Assembly (NCBI RefSeq): GCF_000739615.1
Contig: NZ_BATP01000003.1
Location: 248,001 to 312,000, forward strand
DNA length: 64,000 nt
Direction of reading: 5' to 3'
DNA from: Haloferula sp. BvORR071
Lineage (GTDB): Bacteria; Verrucomicrobiota; Verrucomicrobiia; Verrucomicrobiales; Akkermansiaceae
Part shown: piece by piece, positions 1 to 9,093 of the stretch
Layout of the letters: every line of letters begins with the position of its first letter
Position numbering within the stretch: position 1 is the first letter of the stretch
The notes under the pieces: generated by a model
Databases searched by the model: none
What the model was told of the DNA's origin: nothing
Seen by the model: the letters and a program-made list of their open reading frames with translations, nothing else
Translations under genes and position numbers: made by a program

Positions 1-484
1 CCATGGCCCCGATGGGATCCACCATCCCCCAACGCATCGCGAAGTTCTTGTATTCGTCGAAGGCACGGCCCTCCCCGTCGAGCTCCGCGAACATCTTGTG
101 GATCGCGGGTGCGTCTTCCGGCCGCGCGAGTTCCAGCAGCAGGCCGAAGTTCCGGGCGCGCCGTGCATTGTCGTTATCCTTCAGTGCCGTCCGGCAGGCC
201 TCCACGAGCTTCTTGTTGGGCTGGCCGTCGGAGCTTCTGGAAACCAGTTCACTGTAGGTTGCCAGCAAGCGGGCCGTGGCCGGATCCGCTACATGCGCCG
301 CCCCGGAAGCTTCGCGCCCGCCACTTCGCGTGTTGCTGCGAGAGTTGTTTTTCTCCTCCTTGCCGACCCGCTTTGCCTCAGCTCCCACCGGATGGGATGA
401 AGACCGCCACGCCACGACCCAGCCGCTGCAAGCAAGGACGGCAAGGACCACAACCAAGGAACCTGGATAATTACGAGCGGGCAT
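1..484 (-). CDS. Exported/anchored helical hypothetical protein, C-terminus beyond the left edge
   Basis: Reading the minus strand from the ATG at 484 gives an open frame of 161 codons with no stop before the window edge, so only the N-terminus is present. It begins MPARNYPGSLVVVLAVLACSG, a short basic stretch and a hydrophobic segment (about residues 9-24) that fits a signal anchor or signal peptide. A low-complexity Lys/Arg/Ser/Gly linker follows to about residue 60, then alpha-helical sequence. The visible end (FAMRWGMVDPIGAM) resembles the W..DP..A helical repeats I know from large uncharacterised verrucomicrobial proteins; this is a weak, remembered resemblance. The plus-strand ORFs over this region have no protein-like features. 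The function is unknown. Confidence 0.6.
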   Translation of the reverse strand, partial: MPARNYPGSLVVVLAVLACSGWVVAWRSSSHPVGAEAKRVGKEEKNNSRSNTRSGGREASGAAHVADPATARLLATYSELVSRSSDGQPNKKLVEACRTALKDNDNARRARNFGLLLELARPEDAPAIHKMFAELDGEGRAFDEYKNFAMRWGMVDPIGAM

Positions 485-713
485 TATGATATCTCGTCTA
501 GATAAACCCAACTCCAGTCAACGGCTCGTCGCGTCAGGCGGAACGAATTCACGGGGATTTCATGAAAAGGAAACGCGCCCCCATTTGCGGTTCAACCGCT
601 CGGGGGAGGTCACCCTGCATCGCTGTGTCCCGTCCCACTCATGACACCAAACAAGTTCCCGGCGACTCCACCTCGGCCATTGACCCGCCCCCGCGCAACA
701 CAAAGATCTCCCC

Positions 714-1673
714 GTGGCTCACCGCCTTCCCCCATCCCTAAAGCGCCTCGCCGCTGCGCTTCCTTGGGTCCTCCTGGCTCTCTCCACCCTCGCCACCATG
801 GGTGCGCCACTCGGGATCTATTCCAGCCACATTGAGCGTCTCACCCACTTCCGCCTCTGGTGGCTGCTGCTGTTAGTAGTTCTCGCCATCCACTTCACCC
901 GCCGTCGTCGCATCGCCATCGTACTGCTCACACTCGCCATCGCAGCATGGTCCGCCTGGCCGCTCTTGCCCTACTGGTCCAGCCATCGTCATGCCGAAGA
1001 TTCCACGCCACCACTCCGGGTGATCGCATGGAATCTTCTCTGGGAGAATCCGCACAAGGCAGAGGCACTCGCTTGGCTCCAATTCCAGGATGCCGACCTC
1101 ATCCTCCTCACCGAGTGCACCCTCGAATGGCAGCGCGCCTTGGCCCCTCTCCAGGATCGCTATCCTCACCGCATCCACAGCGGCCGCGATGGGGCCGAAG
1201 GCATGTGGCTGCTCAGCCGATTCCCTTTGGACCCTCCCGACCCCGAGGGCATCGCCGCAAACAAACCGTGGATCTCCACCATCGTCCACAGCACGGCCGG
1301 ACCGATTCGCGTTCTCGGCATGCACCCCCGCACCCCGCGCTCGGGCGCACGCTTCGACGAGCGCAATGCCCAGTATGACCGCGCCGCGGCCGTCGCCTCG
1401 GCGGCAGATATCCCCGTGCTGCTCATGGGCGACCTTAACTGCACGCCTTTCTCCCCTTGGTTCGCGCGCTTGTTGCAGCGCGGCAATCTCTCGGACACCG
1501 CCTGGGGCTTTGGCCTCACCGGTACATGGCAGGGCCAAGGCGTCAGACTGCCGATCGACCATATCTTGGTGAACAATCGTTTTCATGTGATCGAGCGTCA
1601 CGTGGAGCTGGATTTTCACGGCTCCGATCACCGTCCGGTCACCGCCATTCTGAGTATTCAATCGGCACCTTGA
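714..1673 (+). CDS. Membrane-anchored endonuclease/exonuclease/phosphatase (EEP) family protein
   Basis: This 319-residue protein has three N-terminal hydrophobic segments (about 12-30, 46-61 and 67-88) followed by an EEP (DNase I-like) domain from about 101 to the end. The expected catalytic landmarks are visible: N107 in AWNLLWE, E134 in LLTECT, H204 in GMHPRTP, D240 and N242 in GDLNCTP, D282 in IDHILVN, and D305-H306 in GSDHRPV. Such domains hydrolyse phosphodiesters of nucleic acids, phosphoinositides or sphingolipids; the substrate here cannot be told. The topology puts the domain on one face of the membrane, probably outside. The start is a GTG at 714; the first in-frame ATG (codon 29) would remove the first membrane segment. 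The gene stands alone, with no tight operon partner. Confidence 0.82.
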   Translation: MAHRLPPSLKRLAAALPWVLLALSTLATMGAPLGIYSSHIERLTHFRLWWLLLLVVLAIHFTRRRRIAIVLLTLAIAAWSAWPLLPYWSSHRHAEDSTPPLRVIAWNLLWENPHKAEALAWLQFQDADLILLTECTLEWQRALAPLQDRYPHRIHSGRDGAEGMWLLSRFPLDPPDPEGIAANKPWISTIVHSTAGPIRVLGMHPRTPRSGARFDERNAQYDRAAAVASAADIPVLLMGDLNCTPFSPWFARLLQRGNLSDTAWGFGLTGTWQGQGVRLPIDHILVNNRFHVIERHVELDFHGSDHRPVTAILSIQSAP

Positions 1674-1769
1674 AGCAATCAAGCAGCTCCGATTTTCCGG
1701 GATAGGTGAAAAAGCTCTCGCCACCGGAAGCCCGATCTGGCATGCAATGCCGCGTTCTTCCTCGTTCCG

Positions 1770-1796
1770 ATGCCTGAGAGTTCCTCACTCAGGCAT
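1770..1796 (+). promoter_or_regulatory. Leader hairpin upstream of the DUF1800 gene
   Basis: A perfect 9-bp inverted repeat (ATGCCTGAG, 9-nt loop, CTCAGGCAT) lies 35 nt before the start of the DUF1800 gene. It is followed by a C/G-rich stretch. It could be a leader structure or an operator. Read on the minus strand, the sequence around it (GGAACTCTCAGGCAT) resembles the 3' tail of a glycine riboswitch, but the conserved core is not visible and no minus-strand gene follows, so I do not call a riboswitch. Confidence 0.35.
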
Positions 1797-1831
1797 ACTC
1801 CCCGCGGATCGGTCTCGCCAACCAGCCGCCA

Positions 1832-4800
1832 ATGAAACGCACGCTCTGTCTCGCCGCGTCCTGCCTTAGCCTCCTCGTATCTGCACGCGCCGATCTCGAC
1901 CTCGATACCAATGGTCTCGGAGATGTCTGGGAGGCCAAATACAAGCCCGCCGTCCTCACGCCTGGTGCTGATGACGACCATGATGGCCGGACCAATCTCG
2001 AGGAGTGCGAAGCGGGAACCGATCCCTTTTCCGCCGAAGATATCTTTGCAGTTAAAGAGATCCACGCCGCAGGTGCCAACCTGGTCCTGAGTTGGCCGTC
2101 GCAGGCTGGCAAGCGCTACCAACTCCAGATCACCTCCACTCCCGGCACCCCGGCAAGCTGGCAGCCGATTCCCGGAATTTACTCCGGCACAGGGACGACT
2201 TTGGAGGTGAGCACTCCGCTGCCAACCGCCAGCGGGGCCTTCTATCGCGTAATCGCCGCGGACGTGGATACCGACAATGACGGCCTCACCGACTGGGAAG
2301 AAATCGCAGCCGGCTTTGATCCTCTCGTCGATCACCAGACCTCCTGCGGTTGCGGTGAGGACTGCAATTGTGCGGACTGCCATTGCGGCGGCACCGAACT
2401 GGAACGCCTGACCGCAGGACTCCAGTCCACCCCCATCGTCTCCATCGGCGTCGAGGATGAAGATGCGACAGAGCCGCCCACTAATCCCACCGGGATCGTC
2501 CTCGCGGATAATGCGAGCTTCAAGATCAAGCGCCGCGCTGGCATTGGCCGCGTAGTGGTGAATCTCTCCACCGCTGGCACCGCCAGCGCCGGCGACTACC
2601 AGGCAATCCCATCGACCTTGGTGATCCCGATGGGAACCAGGGAGCTGCTCGTCAGCGTCAATCCCTTGGCTGACTCGCTCGCGGAGTCGGATGAATCGGT
2701 GACCATGAGCGTCGGCTCCGGGCCCACCTACACCCTTGGCAGCACCACGAGTGCCTCGGTGCTAATCCATGATCGGGTGCAGGCCAATGGCACCGGCCTC
2801 GCCGCTCTTTTCTGGAAGCATCCGGAGAATATCGCCGAGCGGCCTTACTTGCCGCCAGCCCCCACGACCGTTCCGCCAACGGCTCCCGAAGCGGCCCCGA
2901 CCATTTCGCGCGTCGATGCGACGGTGAACTACAACAACACCGTCGCCGCTTGGCCCGGGCCACCCATCACCAGTGGCACCACTTCGAACTATTTCTCCAG
3001 CCGCTGGACCGGTGAGATCGCGCCGGAATTCTCGCAGGCCTACACCATCTACTTCAATGCGAACGAGAGCTCGCGGGTGATGCTGAATGGCCAGGTGCTC
3101 TGGAACCGCTGGCCCGCCAAGCCCGTCCCTGCAAATGCCTTTGCACTTTGGGATGAGTGGCCGAATCGCGTCGCGAATGCCCAGGGCGAAATTTCGGCCG
3201 TCGTGTCACTTGAGGCCGGCAAGCGCTATCCGATCGTCATTGAGCACTACCAGAACACCGGTGGCCACGTTGCCATCTTGTCCTGGGCCTCGCAGAGCCA
3301 GCCCAAGCAGCCGATCCCGACGACGCGGATGTTTCCGAATACTGCGCCGCGCATCCTCGGTCCCTACGAGGCCCTTGCCTTCGTCGGTGATCCCGTCGGC
3401 TTTCAATATCAGATCAACGCCAGCGGGAGCCCAACTTCCTACGCGGCCAGCAATCTTCCGGCCGAGCTCACACTTGGTTCGAATGGTTTGATCAGCGGCA
3501 CACTCACGACACCCGGCACATGGCACATCCTGCTCACCGCGACGAATGCCTATGGTTCCGGCTCCGCTTTCCTCGATCTAACCGTTCTCGGCACCAGCGG
3601 CGGTATTACCCGCGAGCTCTGGACCGGCGTGAGCGGCAACTCCGTCTCGCAGATCCCACTGGCCACCTCTCCCACGGGAACTTCTACCGTCCTCACCTCC
3701 CTCCAGGCTCCGTCGAATGCCGGTGATAATTACGGAGTCCGCATCCGCGGCTTCATCACCGCGCCGCTCGCCGGTGACTACAAGTTCTACCTGCGTGCCG
3801 ACGAAGCCGCCGAGTTCTACCTCTCCGATGACGAGGAGCCGGTGAATGCGTGGAAGCGCGCCGAGTTGACCACGCCCGTGACCGCCGCGGATTGGAGTGG
3901 TGCTGCACCGTCTCCGCTGCTGCGCCTCGAAGCGGGCAAGCGCTACTACGTGGAGCTCCGCCACAAGGAAGGCACGGGCGATGACCACCTTGCTCTTGGC
4001 TGGGTGCGTCCCGACCAAGCGGAAGGCAGCACGCCCACCATCATTCCCGGTCACCTGCTGACCAAATATGAGGATGTTGCCTTGGGCACCTCCAATGACG
4101 GCACGCTCTACTTCACCTCCCTCACGCCGCAGCCCGGTGCCGTGACCAATGCCTATGGGTCCTGTCTGCTGAGGCTTTCCACGGACAAGAAGACCGCTTG
4201 GGTCACTCCGAACTACACCGGCCTAGGCTCCGACTTCTTCGCCATGCATGTGCACGACACGCGCTTGCCCTCTACTTCGAACATTGTCTTCGACCTGGAC
4301 GAGCCCGGCGTGGAGATTCTGGCGGATGGCACCCGCGTCTGGCACATCGTCGATGTTGCCTCGCTCACCGCCGAACAGATCGCCGACGGACTTTCCCAAT
4401 ACGCCTACCTGAACGTCCACAGCGTGATGTATCAGAACGGCGAGATCAAAGGGTTCTTCAAGCCCCTCAATGGCTCCTCGTCCTTCACGGCACCACCTGC
4501 GCCGCCGGATTGGACCACCGAATCGGCGGCTGCCAATACCTCGGCGAGTGGCGCCGCACGCATGCTCCAGCAAGCGACCTTCGGCGCATCCAGCGCTGAC
4601 ATCACCGCACTGCAGGGCGCCGCATCCTTCGATGCGTGGATCAATGCCGAGTTCGCCAAGCCCGCGACCAAGCACCTGCCCTACGTCGAGCAGTTGCGCG
4701 TGGCGAACGATCCGATCACTCGCGATCTCGTCGGCGACTACACCTTCAATTCCTGGTGGAAGAACTCGATCACGGCGGACGACCAGCTCCGCCAGCGGGT

Positions 4801-6994
4801 GGCCTTTGCGCTGAGCGAGATCATGGTGGTTTCTGAAAATGGCCCGCTCGATGACCGTGCGGATGCCCTTTCCGATTACTACGATACGCTACTGGAAAAC
4901 GCCTTCGGCAATGCCCGCAGCCTGCTCGAAGCAGTGACCCTCCATCCCGCGATGGGCCGCTATCTCGACATGCTCCGCAACGACAAGCCGAGCCTAACAG
5001 CCGGACGCATCCCGAATGAGAATTACGCCCGTGAAATCCTCCAGCTCTTCTCGCTCGGACTCTACCGGGTGCACCCCGACGGCTCACTGATCTTGAACTC
5101 GAAGGGCGTGCCGATCCCCACCTATGGCCAGGACGACATCATCGGCATGGCCCACGTTTTCACCGGCTGGGACTACAACTACGCGGGTGCCTATCGCACC
5201 GGCTTCGGGGCTGGCGCGAATTGGGTTGATCCCATGCGCGAAGTGCCCAGCCGTCACTTCACCGGCAGGAAGCGCATCCTGAATAATGTGGTCCTGCCCG
5301 GTCTTACCACTGCCGGCGGTGCCCCGCTTGATCCCAATGCATCCCCGAGCGCGGCGGCTCAAGCGGATCCGGCCTTCCAGGGATTGCCTGCGCAGGAACT
5401 CGCCGCAGTGCATGACCAGATCTTCAACCATCCGAACTTCGGCCCCTTCCTCTGCCGCCAGTTGATCCAGCGCCTTGTGACCTCCACCCCGAGCCGCGGC
5501 TACATCTACCGTGTGGTGAGCAAGTTCAATGACAATGGCTCCGGCGTCCGTGGGGACATGAAGACGGTGATCAAGGCGATCCTGCTCGACTACGAGGCCC
5601 GCTCCGCCATCGCTGCCGGCGCCACCGGCTATGGCAAGCAGCGCGAGCCGGTGATCCGCGTGACCCAGTTCGCCCGCGCCTTCCGCCCGGCCACCAGCCT
5701 GACCGGCACCTATAGCCAGGACGGTGGCGTCATCACCGTGAATACCAGCCCGGTGCTGCATGGAATGGCGAGCGGCCAGACCCTGGATCTCGCCTTCTCC
5801 GGTCCCTCCGCTTTGAGCACCGATGGTAGTTATAGCCTGAGTGGCACTTTCGCTCCCACGGCTACTGCCTTCAGCGTCCGCGCCAAGGACGTGTACCGCA
5901 GCACTTGGGCCCAGTCGGGCAATGTGATCACGGTCACCACGCCAGCGGCTCATCCCTTCACGGTCGGCGAGCCGGTTTACATCCGCTTCCGCACCGGCGG
6001 GGCCGGAGTTTTGGTGAACGGCGTCTACCCGGTGGCCACGGTTCCGAACACCACCCACTTCACCATTACCGCGGCCGATTCCGCCACCCGCTCGGGCGAT
6101 CACGACACAGCATGGCTGAGTGGCACCTTCACCCAGACCTACACCGCCGCCACCGATCCGGCGACCACCACGCTCACCGCCTACTTCACCACGCAGCCGG
6201 CACTCGCCGTAGACGACAAGGTGCAGATCCAATTCACCCCGGAAACCCCGGGTGATCCCGTGCCTCCTGCTGGCACCTACACCGTGACCTCGGTGCCCAA
6301 TGCCCAGCCGCCGCGGGTAACCCTCAAGCCTGACAGCGGAACCCAGTCGATCCTGGATGGCGTCGTCGGCACCTTTCACGCCGCTCCCCTCGCCCCGGTC
6401 CTGAGTCGCGGCGGTACGGCTGCCGACATCGCCACGACCGGCTTCGCGAACTGGGGGGTGAATGGCACGGATACCGATCTCGGCCAAACCCCGCTGCGCG
6501 CCAGTACCGTCTTCAACTTCTACGAGCCCGACTACCAGTTCCCCGGCACCCTCGCCGCCAACGGCCTGATCACCCCGGAGTTCCAGATCAGCTCGGACAC
6601 CAACGTGCTGCGCCAGGCGAACTTCATGTTCGGCGGCATCTATTCCAGCGGCACCGACGTGAACACCGGCAGCAGCAGCGGATTCAATACATTCCGCAGA
6701 GGCGAGGGCGACATTGCCATGCACTTCGGCACCTGGATCGGGCTGCGCACCGCCACTCCCGGGGACTACTGGACCAACGACGGCAACCTCCGCCCGCTGA
6801 TCCAAGAGTTCTCCAAGATCCTGATGGCCGGCCAAATGAGCCAGACAATGGAGGACCAGATTTACGGCTTCGTCTCGAACACGTCGAACATCGCCTACAC
6901 CGCTGCCACTCCCACCGACGCTCAACGCCGCGAACGCGTCCGTGGCATCCTTCACCTCATCGCCGTGTCCCCCGAGCTCGCGATCCAACGCTGA
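1832..6994 (+). CDS. Very large secreted multi-domain DUF1800 protein (TSP3/Calx-beta/PA14/CHRD/DUF1800)
   Basis: A 1720-residue exported protein with signal peptide MKRTLCLAASCLSLLVSARA. In order I see: an acidic Asp-rich calcium-binding type-3-like region (about 21-60, repeated near 145-165); a Cys-rich patch at 169-187 (CGCGEDCNCADCHCGG); a Calx-beta-like domain (203-313); a PA14-like domain (318-500); a putative-Ig-like domain (503-587); a second PA14-like domain (590-750); a CHRD-like domain (753-886); and the C-terminal DUF1800 domain from about 905. The DUF1800 domain is interrupted near 1290-1520 by beta-rich repeats. PA14 and CHRD suggest carbohydrate or surface binding. DUF1800 has no established activity. 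It lies 20 bp before a DUF1501 gene, the usual partner in Planctomycetes and Verrucomicrobia, so the two are almost certainly an operon. The family is usually far shorter; the N-terminal half is an accretion of adhesive domains. Confidence 0.88.
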   Translation: MKRTLCLAASCLSLLVSARADLDLDTNGLGDVWEAKYKPAVLTPGADDDHDGRTNLEECEAGTDPFSAEDIFAVKEIHAAGANLVLSWPSQAGKRYQLQITSTPGTPASWQPIPGIYSGTGTTLEVSTPLPTASGAFYRVIAADVDTDNDGLTDWEEIAAGFDPLVDHQTSCGCGEDCNCADCHCGGTELERLTAGLQSTPIVSIGVEDEDATEPPTNPTGIVLADNASFKIKRRAGIGRVVVNLSTAGTASAGDYQAIPSTLVIPMGTRELLVSVNPLADSLAESDESVTMSVGSGPTYTLGSTTSASVLIHDRVQANGTGLAALFWKHPENIAERPYLPPAPTTVPPTAPEAAPTISRVDATVNYNNTVAAWPGPPITSGTTSNYFSSRWTGEIAPEFSQAYTIYFNANESSRVMLNGQVLWNRWPAKPVPANAFALWDEWPNRVANAQGEISAVVSLEAGKRYPIVIEHYQNTGGHVAILSWASQSQPKQPIPTTRMFPNTAPRILGPYEALAFVGDPVGFQYQINASGSPTSYAASNLPAELTLGSNGLISGTLTTPGTWHILLTATNAYGSGSAFLDLTVLGTSGGITRELWTGVSGNSVSQIPLATSPTGTSTVLTSLQAPSNAGDNYGVRIRGFITAPLAGDYKFYLRADEAAEFYLSDDEEPVNAWKRAELTTPVTAADWSGAAPSPLLRLEAGKRYYVELRHKEGTGDDHLALGWVRPDQAEGSTPTIIPGHLLTKYEDVALGTSNDGTLYFTSLTPQPGAVTNAYGSCLLRLSTDKKTAWVTPNYTGLGSDFFAMHVHDTRLPSTSNIVFDLDEPGVEILADGTRVWHIVDVASLTAEQIADGLSQYAYLNVHSVMYQNGEIKGFFKPLNGSSSFTAPPAPPDWTTESAAANTSASGAARMLQQATFGASSADITALQGAASFDAWINAEFAKPATKHLPYVEQLRVANDPITRDLVGDYTFNSWWKNSITADDQLRQRVAFALSEIMVVSENGPLDDRADALSDYYDTLLENAFGNARSLLEAVTLHPAMGRYLDMLRNDKPSLTAGRIPNENYAREILQLFSLGLYRVHPDGSLILNSKGVPIPTYGQDDIIGMAHVFTGWDYNYAGAYRTGFGAGANWVDPMREVPSRHFTGRKRILNNVVLPGLTTAGGAPLDPNASPSAAAQADPAFQGLPAQELAAVHDQIFNHPNFGPFLCRQLIQRLVTSTPSRGYIYRVVSKFNDNGSGVRGDMKTVIKAILLDYEARSAIAAGATGYGKQREPVIRVTQFARAFRPATSLTGTYSQDGGVITVNTSPVLHGMASGQTLDLAFSGPSALSTDGSYSLSGTFAPTATAFSVRAKDVYRSTWAQSGNVITVTTPAAHPFTVGEPVYIRFRTGGAGVLVNGVYPVATVPNTTHFTITAADSATRSGDHDTAWLSGTFTQTYTAATDPATTTLTAYFTTQPALAVDDKVQIQFTPETPGDPVPPAGTYTVTSVPNAQPPRVTLKPDSGTQSILDGVVGTFHAAPLAPVLSRGGTAADIATTGFANWGVNGTDTDLGQTPLRASTVFNFYEPDYQFPGTLAANGLITPEFQISSDTNVLRQANFMFGGIYSSGTDVNTGSSSGFNTFRRGEGDIAMHFGTWIGLRTATPGDYWTNDGNLRPLIQEFSKILMAGQMSQTMEDQIYGFVSNTSNIAYTAATPTDAQRRERVRGILHLIAVSPELAIQR

Positions 6995-7014
6995 ACTCAA
7001 ATCACCCTCACGTC

Positions 7015-8511
7015 ATGTCCACCATCGATCAGGACCGCGCGAAATACCTCCGCACCCGCCGCTCATTCCTCACGGATTTTGGGAAGGCCGCCATCGGACT
7101 GGGAGTCACTAGCACCTTGCGGGACTTCCGCCTCATCAATGCCGCGCTCGCCCAAGGTAATGGCCCCTTTGCCTTCCCCGACTACAAGGCGCTGATCTGC
7201 GTCTTCATGTCCGGCGGCAACGACAGCAACAACCTGATCGTCCCGCGCAATCCGGAAGCGCATGCGAACTATGCCTCAATCCGCCAGAACCTGACCATCC
7301 CGCTCGCCAATCTGCTGCCCATCAGCCCGATGAACAGCGATGGCAATGACTACGGTTTCCATCCCTCCTGCCAAGGTCTCGCGAACATGTTCGATGCCGG
7401 CAAGGCGGCGGTGATGTTCAACGTCGGCCCCCTGCTCTTCCCGACCACCCGCATCCAGTATCAGAAGAAGACCATCGCCCTGCCGCCACAGCTCTTCTCC
7501 CACTCCGACCAAGTCACCCACTGGCAAACCTCGCTACCCGATCAACCGCCGCGCAATGGCTGGGGTGGCCGTATCGCCGATTACCTGCACCCGATGCAGG
7601 ACCAGTTGCTCAACGATCCGGCGGAGCGTGCCAAGATCGCCCTCTGCACCAGCATCGCTGGTGCGAATACCTTCGAGGTCGGCGCGACGATCCAGCAATA
7701 CCACGTCTCCACCAGCGGCGCGGTGACCATGGCCGGTACCGGTGGTGCGGCGGGTTCATCCACCAAGAACCGCGAGAATACGATCCGCGCGATCGCCCAG
7801 AATCCGCAGCACAATCTCCAGGCCGGAGCCTTCGGCACGATCATCGACGACGCGATGGCCACGGGCGCATTGCTCAACAGTGCGATCGCACCCACGGCGG
7901 CCGCCAACTACTTTACCACCGCCTTCCCGGCTGGCAGTTTCGGCGACCAGATGAAGATGGTCGCCCGCATCATCGCCGCCCGCGATACGCTCAAGATCAA
8001 GCGCCAGATCTTCTTCGTCACCTTCGGCAGCTACGACACCCACACCTCGCAGGTCGGTGTGAATGACGACCCGCTGACCGGCACTCACGCGGGACTGCTC
8101 TCGCAACTCAGCCGCGGCATCGAGGCCCTGAGTGCCGCGATGAACCAACTCGGCGGAGCCGCCTTGCAGAACAGCGTGGTCGGCTTCACTGCTTCCGACT
8201 TCGGCCGCACCTTCCCGACCAATGGCCAGGGCAGTGACCACGGCTGGGGCAGCCACCACATCCTCTTCGGCGGCAATGGCAATCCGACTAGCGGCGCCCT
8301 CCGCGGCAAGCGCACCTACGGCACCTTCCCGGTCCTCCAGGTCAATGGTCCGGACGACACCAGCACCGGCCGCTGGATTCCGACCACCAGTGTGGACGAA
8401 TACAGCGCCACGCTTGCGAAGTGGTTTGGCGTCGACTCCGCGCACCTGCCGGTGGTCTTCCCGAACCTCGGACGCTTTGCGAATCCGGACCTCGGCTTCA
8501 TGAACACCTGA
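7015..8511 (+). CDS. DUF1501 domain protein with Tat-like signal
   Basis: A 498-residue DUF1501 protein, a family related to the alkaline phosphatase/sulfatase fold. The N-terminus carries a twin-arginine-type signal (RTRRSFL at about residues 14-20, then a hydrophobic stretch), so export of the folded protein is likely. Family landmarks include the early FMSGGNDSNNLI block and the late TASDFGRTF and DHGWGSHH blocks, which hold the expected metal-ligand Asp and His residues. It follows the DUF1800 gene by 20 bp and is followed at once by a small pseudopilin-like gene, suggesting one transcript. DUF1501/DUF1800 pairs are common in Planctomycetes-Verrucomicrobia; their substrate is not established. 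Confidence 0.9.
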   Translation: MSTIDQDRAKYLRTRRSFLTDFGKAAIGLGVTSTLRDFRLINAALAQGNGPFAFPDYKALICVFMSGGNDSNNLIVPRNPEAHANYASIRQNLTIPLANLLPISPMNSDGNDYGFHPSCQGLANMFDAGKAAVMFNVGPLLFPTTRIQYQKKTIALPPQLFSHSDQVTHWQTSLPDQPPRNGWGGRIADYLHPMQDQLLNDPAERAKIALCTSIAGANTFEVGATIQQYHVSTSGAVTMAGTGGAAGSSTKNRENTIRAIAQNPQHNLQAGAFGTIIDDAMATGALLNSAIAPTAAANYFTTAFPAGSFGDQMKMVARIIAARDTLKIKRQIFFVTFGSYDTHTSQVGVNDDPLTGTHAGLLSQLSRGIEALSAAMNQLGGAALQNSVVGFTASDFGRTFPTNGQGSDHGWGSHHILFGGNGNPTSGALRGKRTYGTFPVLQVNGPDDTSTGRWIPTTSVDEYSATLAKWFGVDSAHLPVVFPNLGRFANPDLGFMNT

Positions 8512-8513
8512 GT

Positions 8514-9044
8514 GTGCGGCGCTTGAAAATCATCGCTGCCACCCTGCTGATCGTCTTCGCCCTGGTCCTTGCCGTCTGGCAGCCATGGGCTGAAAAGGCC
8601 CGGTTTGTCCCCGAAAAGACCCGGTCGGAGCCCCCTTTTTCCTCCCCTCCAGAGGACCGCGTTCCGGATCCCCTACCCTCATCCACCGGTCCGCGACCCG
8701 CCGCCGAAACTCCACCAGCAAGCGAACTCCTGCTCTCAACGGAGGACCGCCAAAAGGTCCAAGCCGCGATCGACAACCTCGGCTTCACACTCCGCGACTA
8801 CGGCACCGCTCTCAAGGGTAACCCGGTGGGCACCAACGCCGAGATCACGGCGGCTCTCTTGGGCGACAATGCCAAGCAGGTGAAGCTCGAAATCCCCGCA
8901 GGCTCCACCTTGAACGACAAGGGCGAGCTATGCGATCCTTGGGGCACACCTTGGTTCTTCCACCAGCTCAGTGCCTATAAGACTGAGATCCACTCCGCCG
9001 GTCCGGACCGGAAGATGTATACGGAGGATGACTTCGTCAGGTGA
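8514..9044 (+). CDS. Small membrane-anchored pseudopilin-like protein
   Basis: The coding frame is open from 8421, but the sensible start is the GTG at 8514, directly after the stop of the DUF1501 gene, or a TTG at 8523. This gives about 176 residues. An N-terminal hydrophobic segment (about 5-20) is followed by a Pro/Ser/Glu-rich linker and a C-terminal domain. The end, DPWGTPWFF followed by SAGPDRKMYTEDDF, closely resembles the calcium-loop end of type II secretion pseudopilins of the GspG class (DPWG..Y ... GPDG...DD). The usual GFTLxE prepilin cleavage motif is not evident at the N-terminus, so it may be an anchored pilin-like domain rather than an assembled pseudopilin. It is probably co-transcribed with the DUF1800-DUF1501 genes. 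Confidence 0.65.
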   Translation: MRRLKIIAATLLIVFALVLAVWQPWAEKARFVPEKTRSEPPFSSPPEDRVPDPLPSSTGPRPAAETPPASELLLSTEDRQKVQAAIDNLGFTLRDYGTALKGNPVGTNAEITAALLGDNAKQVKLEIPAGSTLNDKGELCDPWGTPWFFHQLSAYKTEIHSAGPDRKMYTEDDFVR

Positions 9045-9056
9045 GTTCAAAAGCTT

Positions 9057-9081
9057 GGCGGAGCGGGTCGACCGCTCCGCC
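9057..9081. terminator. Bidirectional terminator hairpin between convergent genes
   Basis: A perfect 10-bp inverted repeat (GGCGGAGCGG, loop GTCGA, CCGCTCCGCC) lies in the 49-bp gap between the pseudopilin-like gene (+) and the cadherin-like gene (-). It is flanked by AAAAGC on the left and a short T-rich stretch on the right, as expected for a Rho-independent terminator usable from either side. Confidence 0.7.
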
Positions 9082-9093
9082 GTCTTTCCAAAC

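Noticed and set aside
1720-1831. Glycine or TPP riboswitch
   Set aside because: Only fragments match; the conserved core and order of elements are missing and no glycine or thiamine gene follows.
5084-7000. 638-codon open frame on the minus strand opposite the DUF1800 gene
   Set aside because: Low-complexity Gly/Arg/Val/His-rich translation with no domain pattern; it mirrors the third-position GC bias of the real gene.
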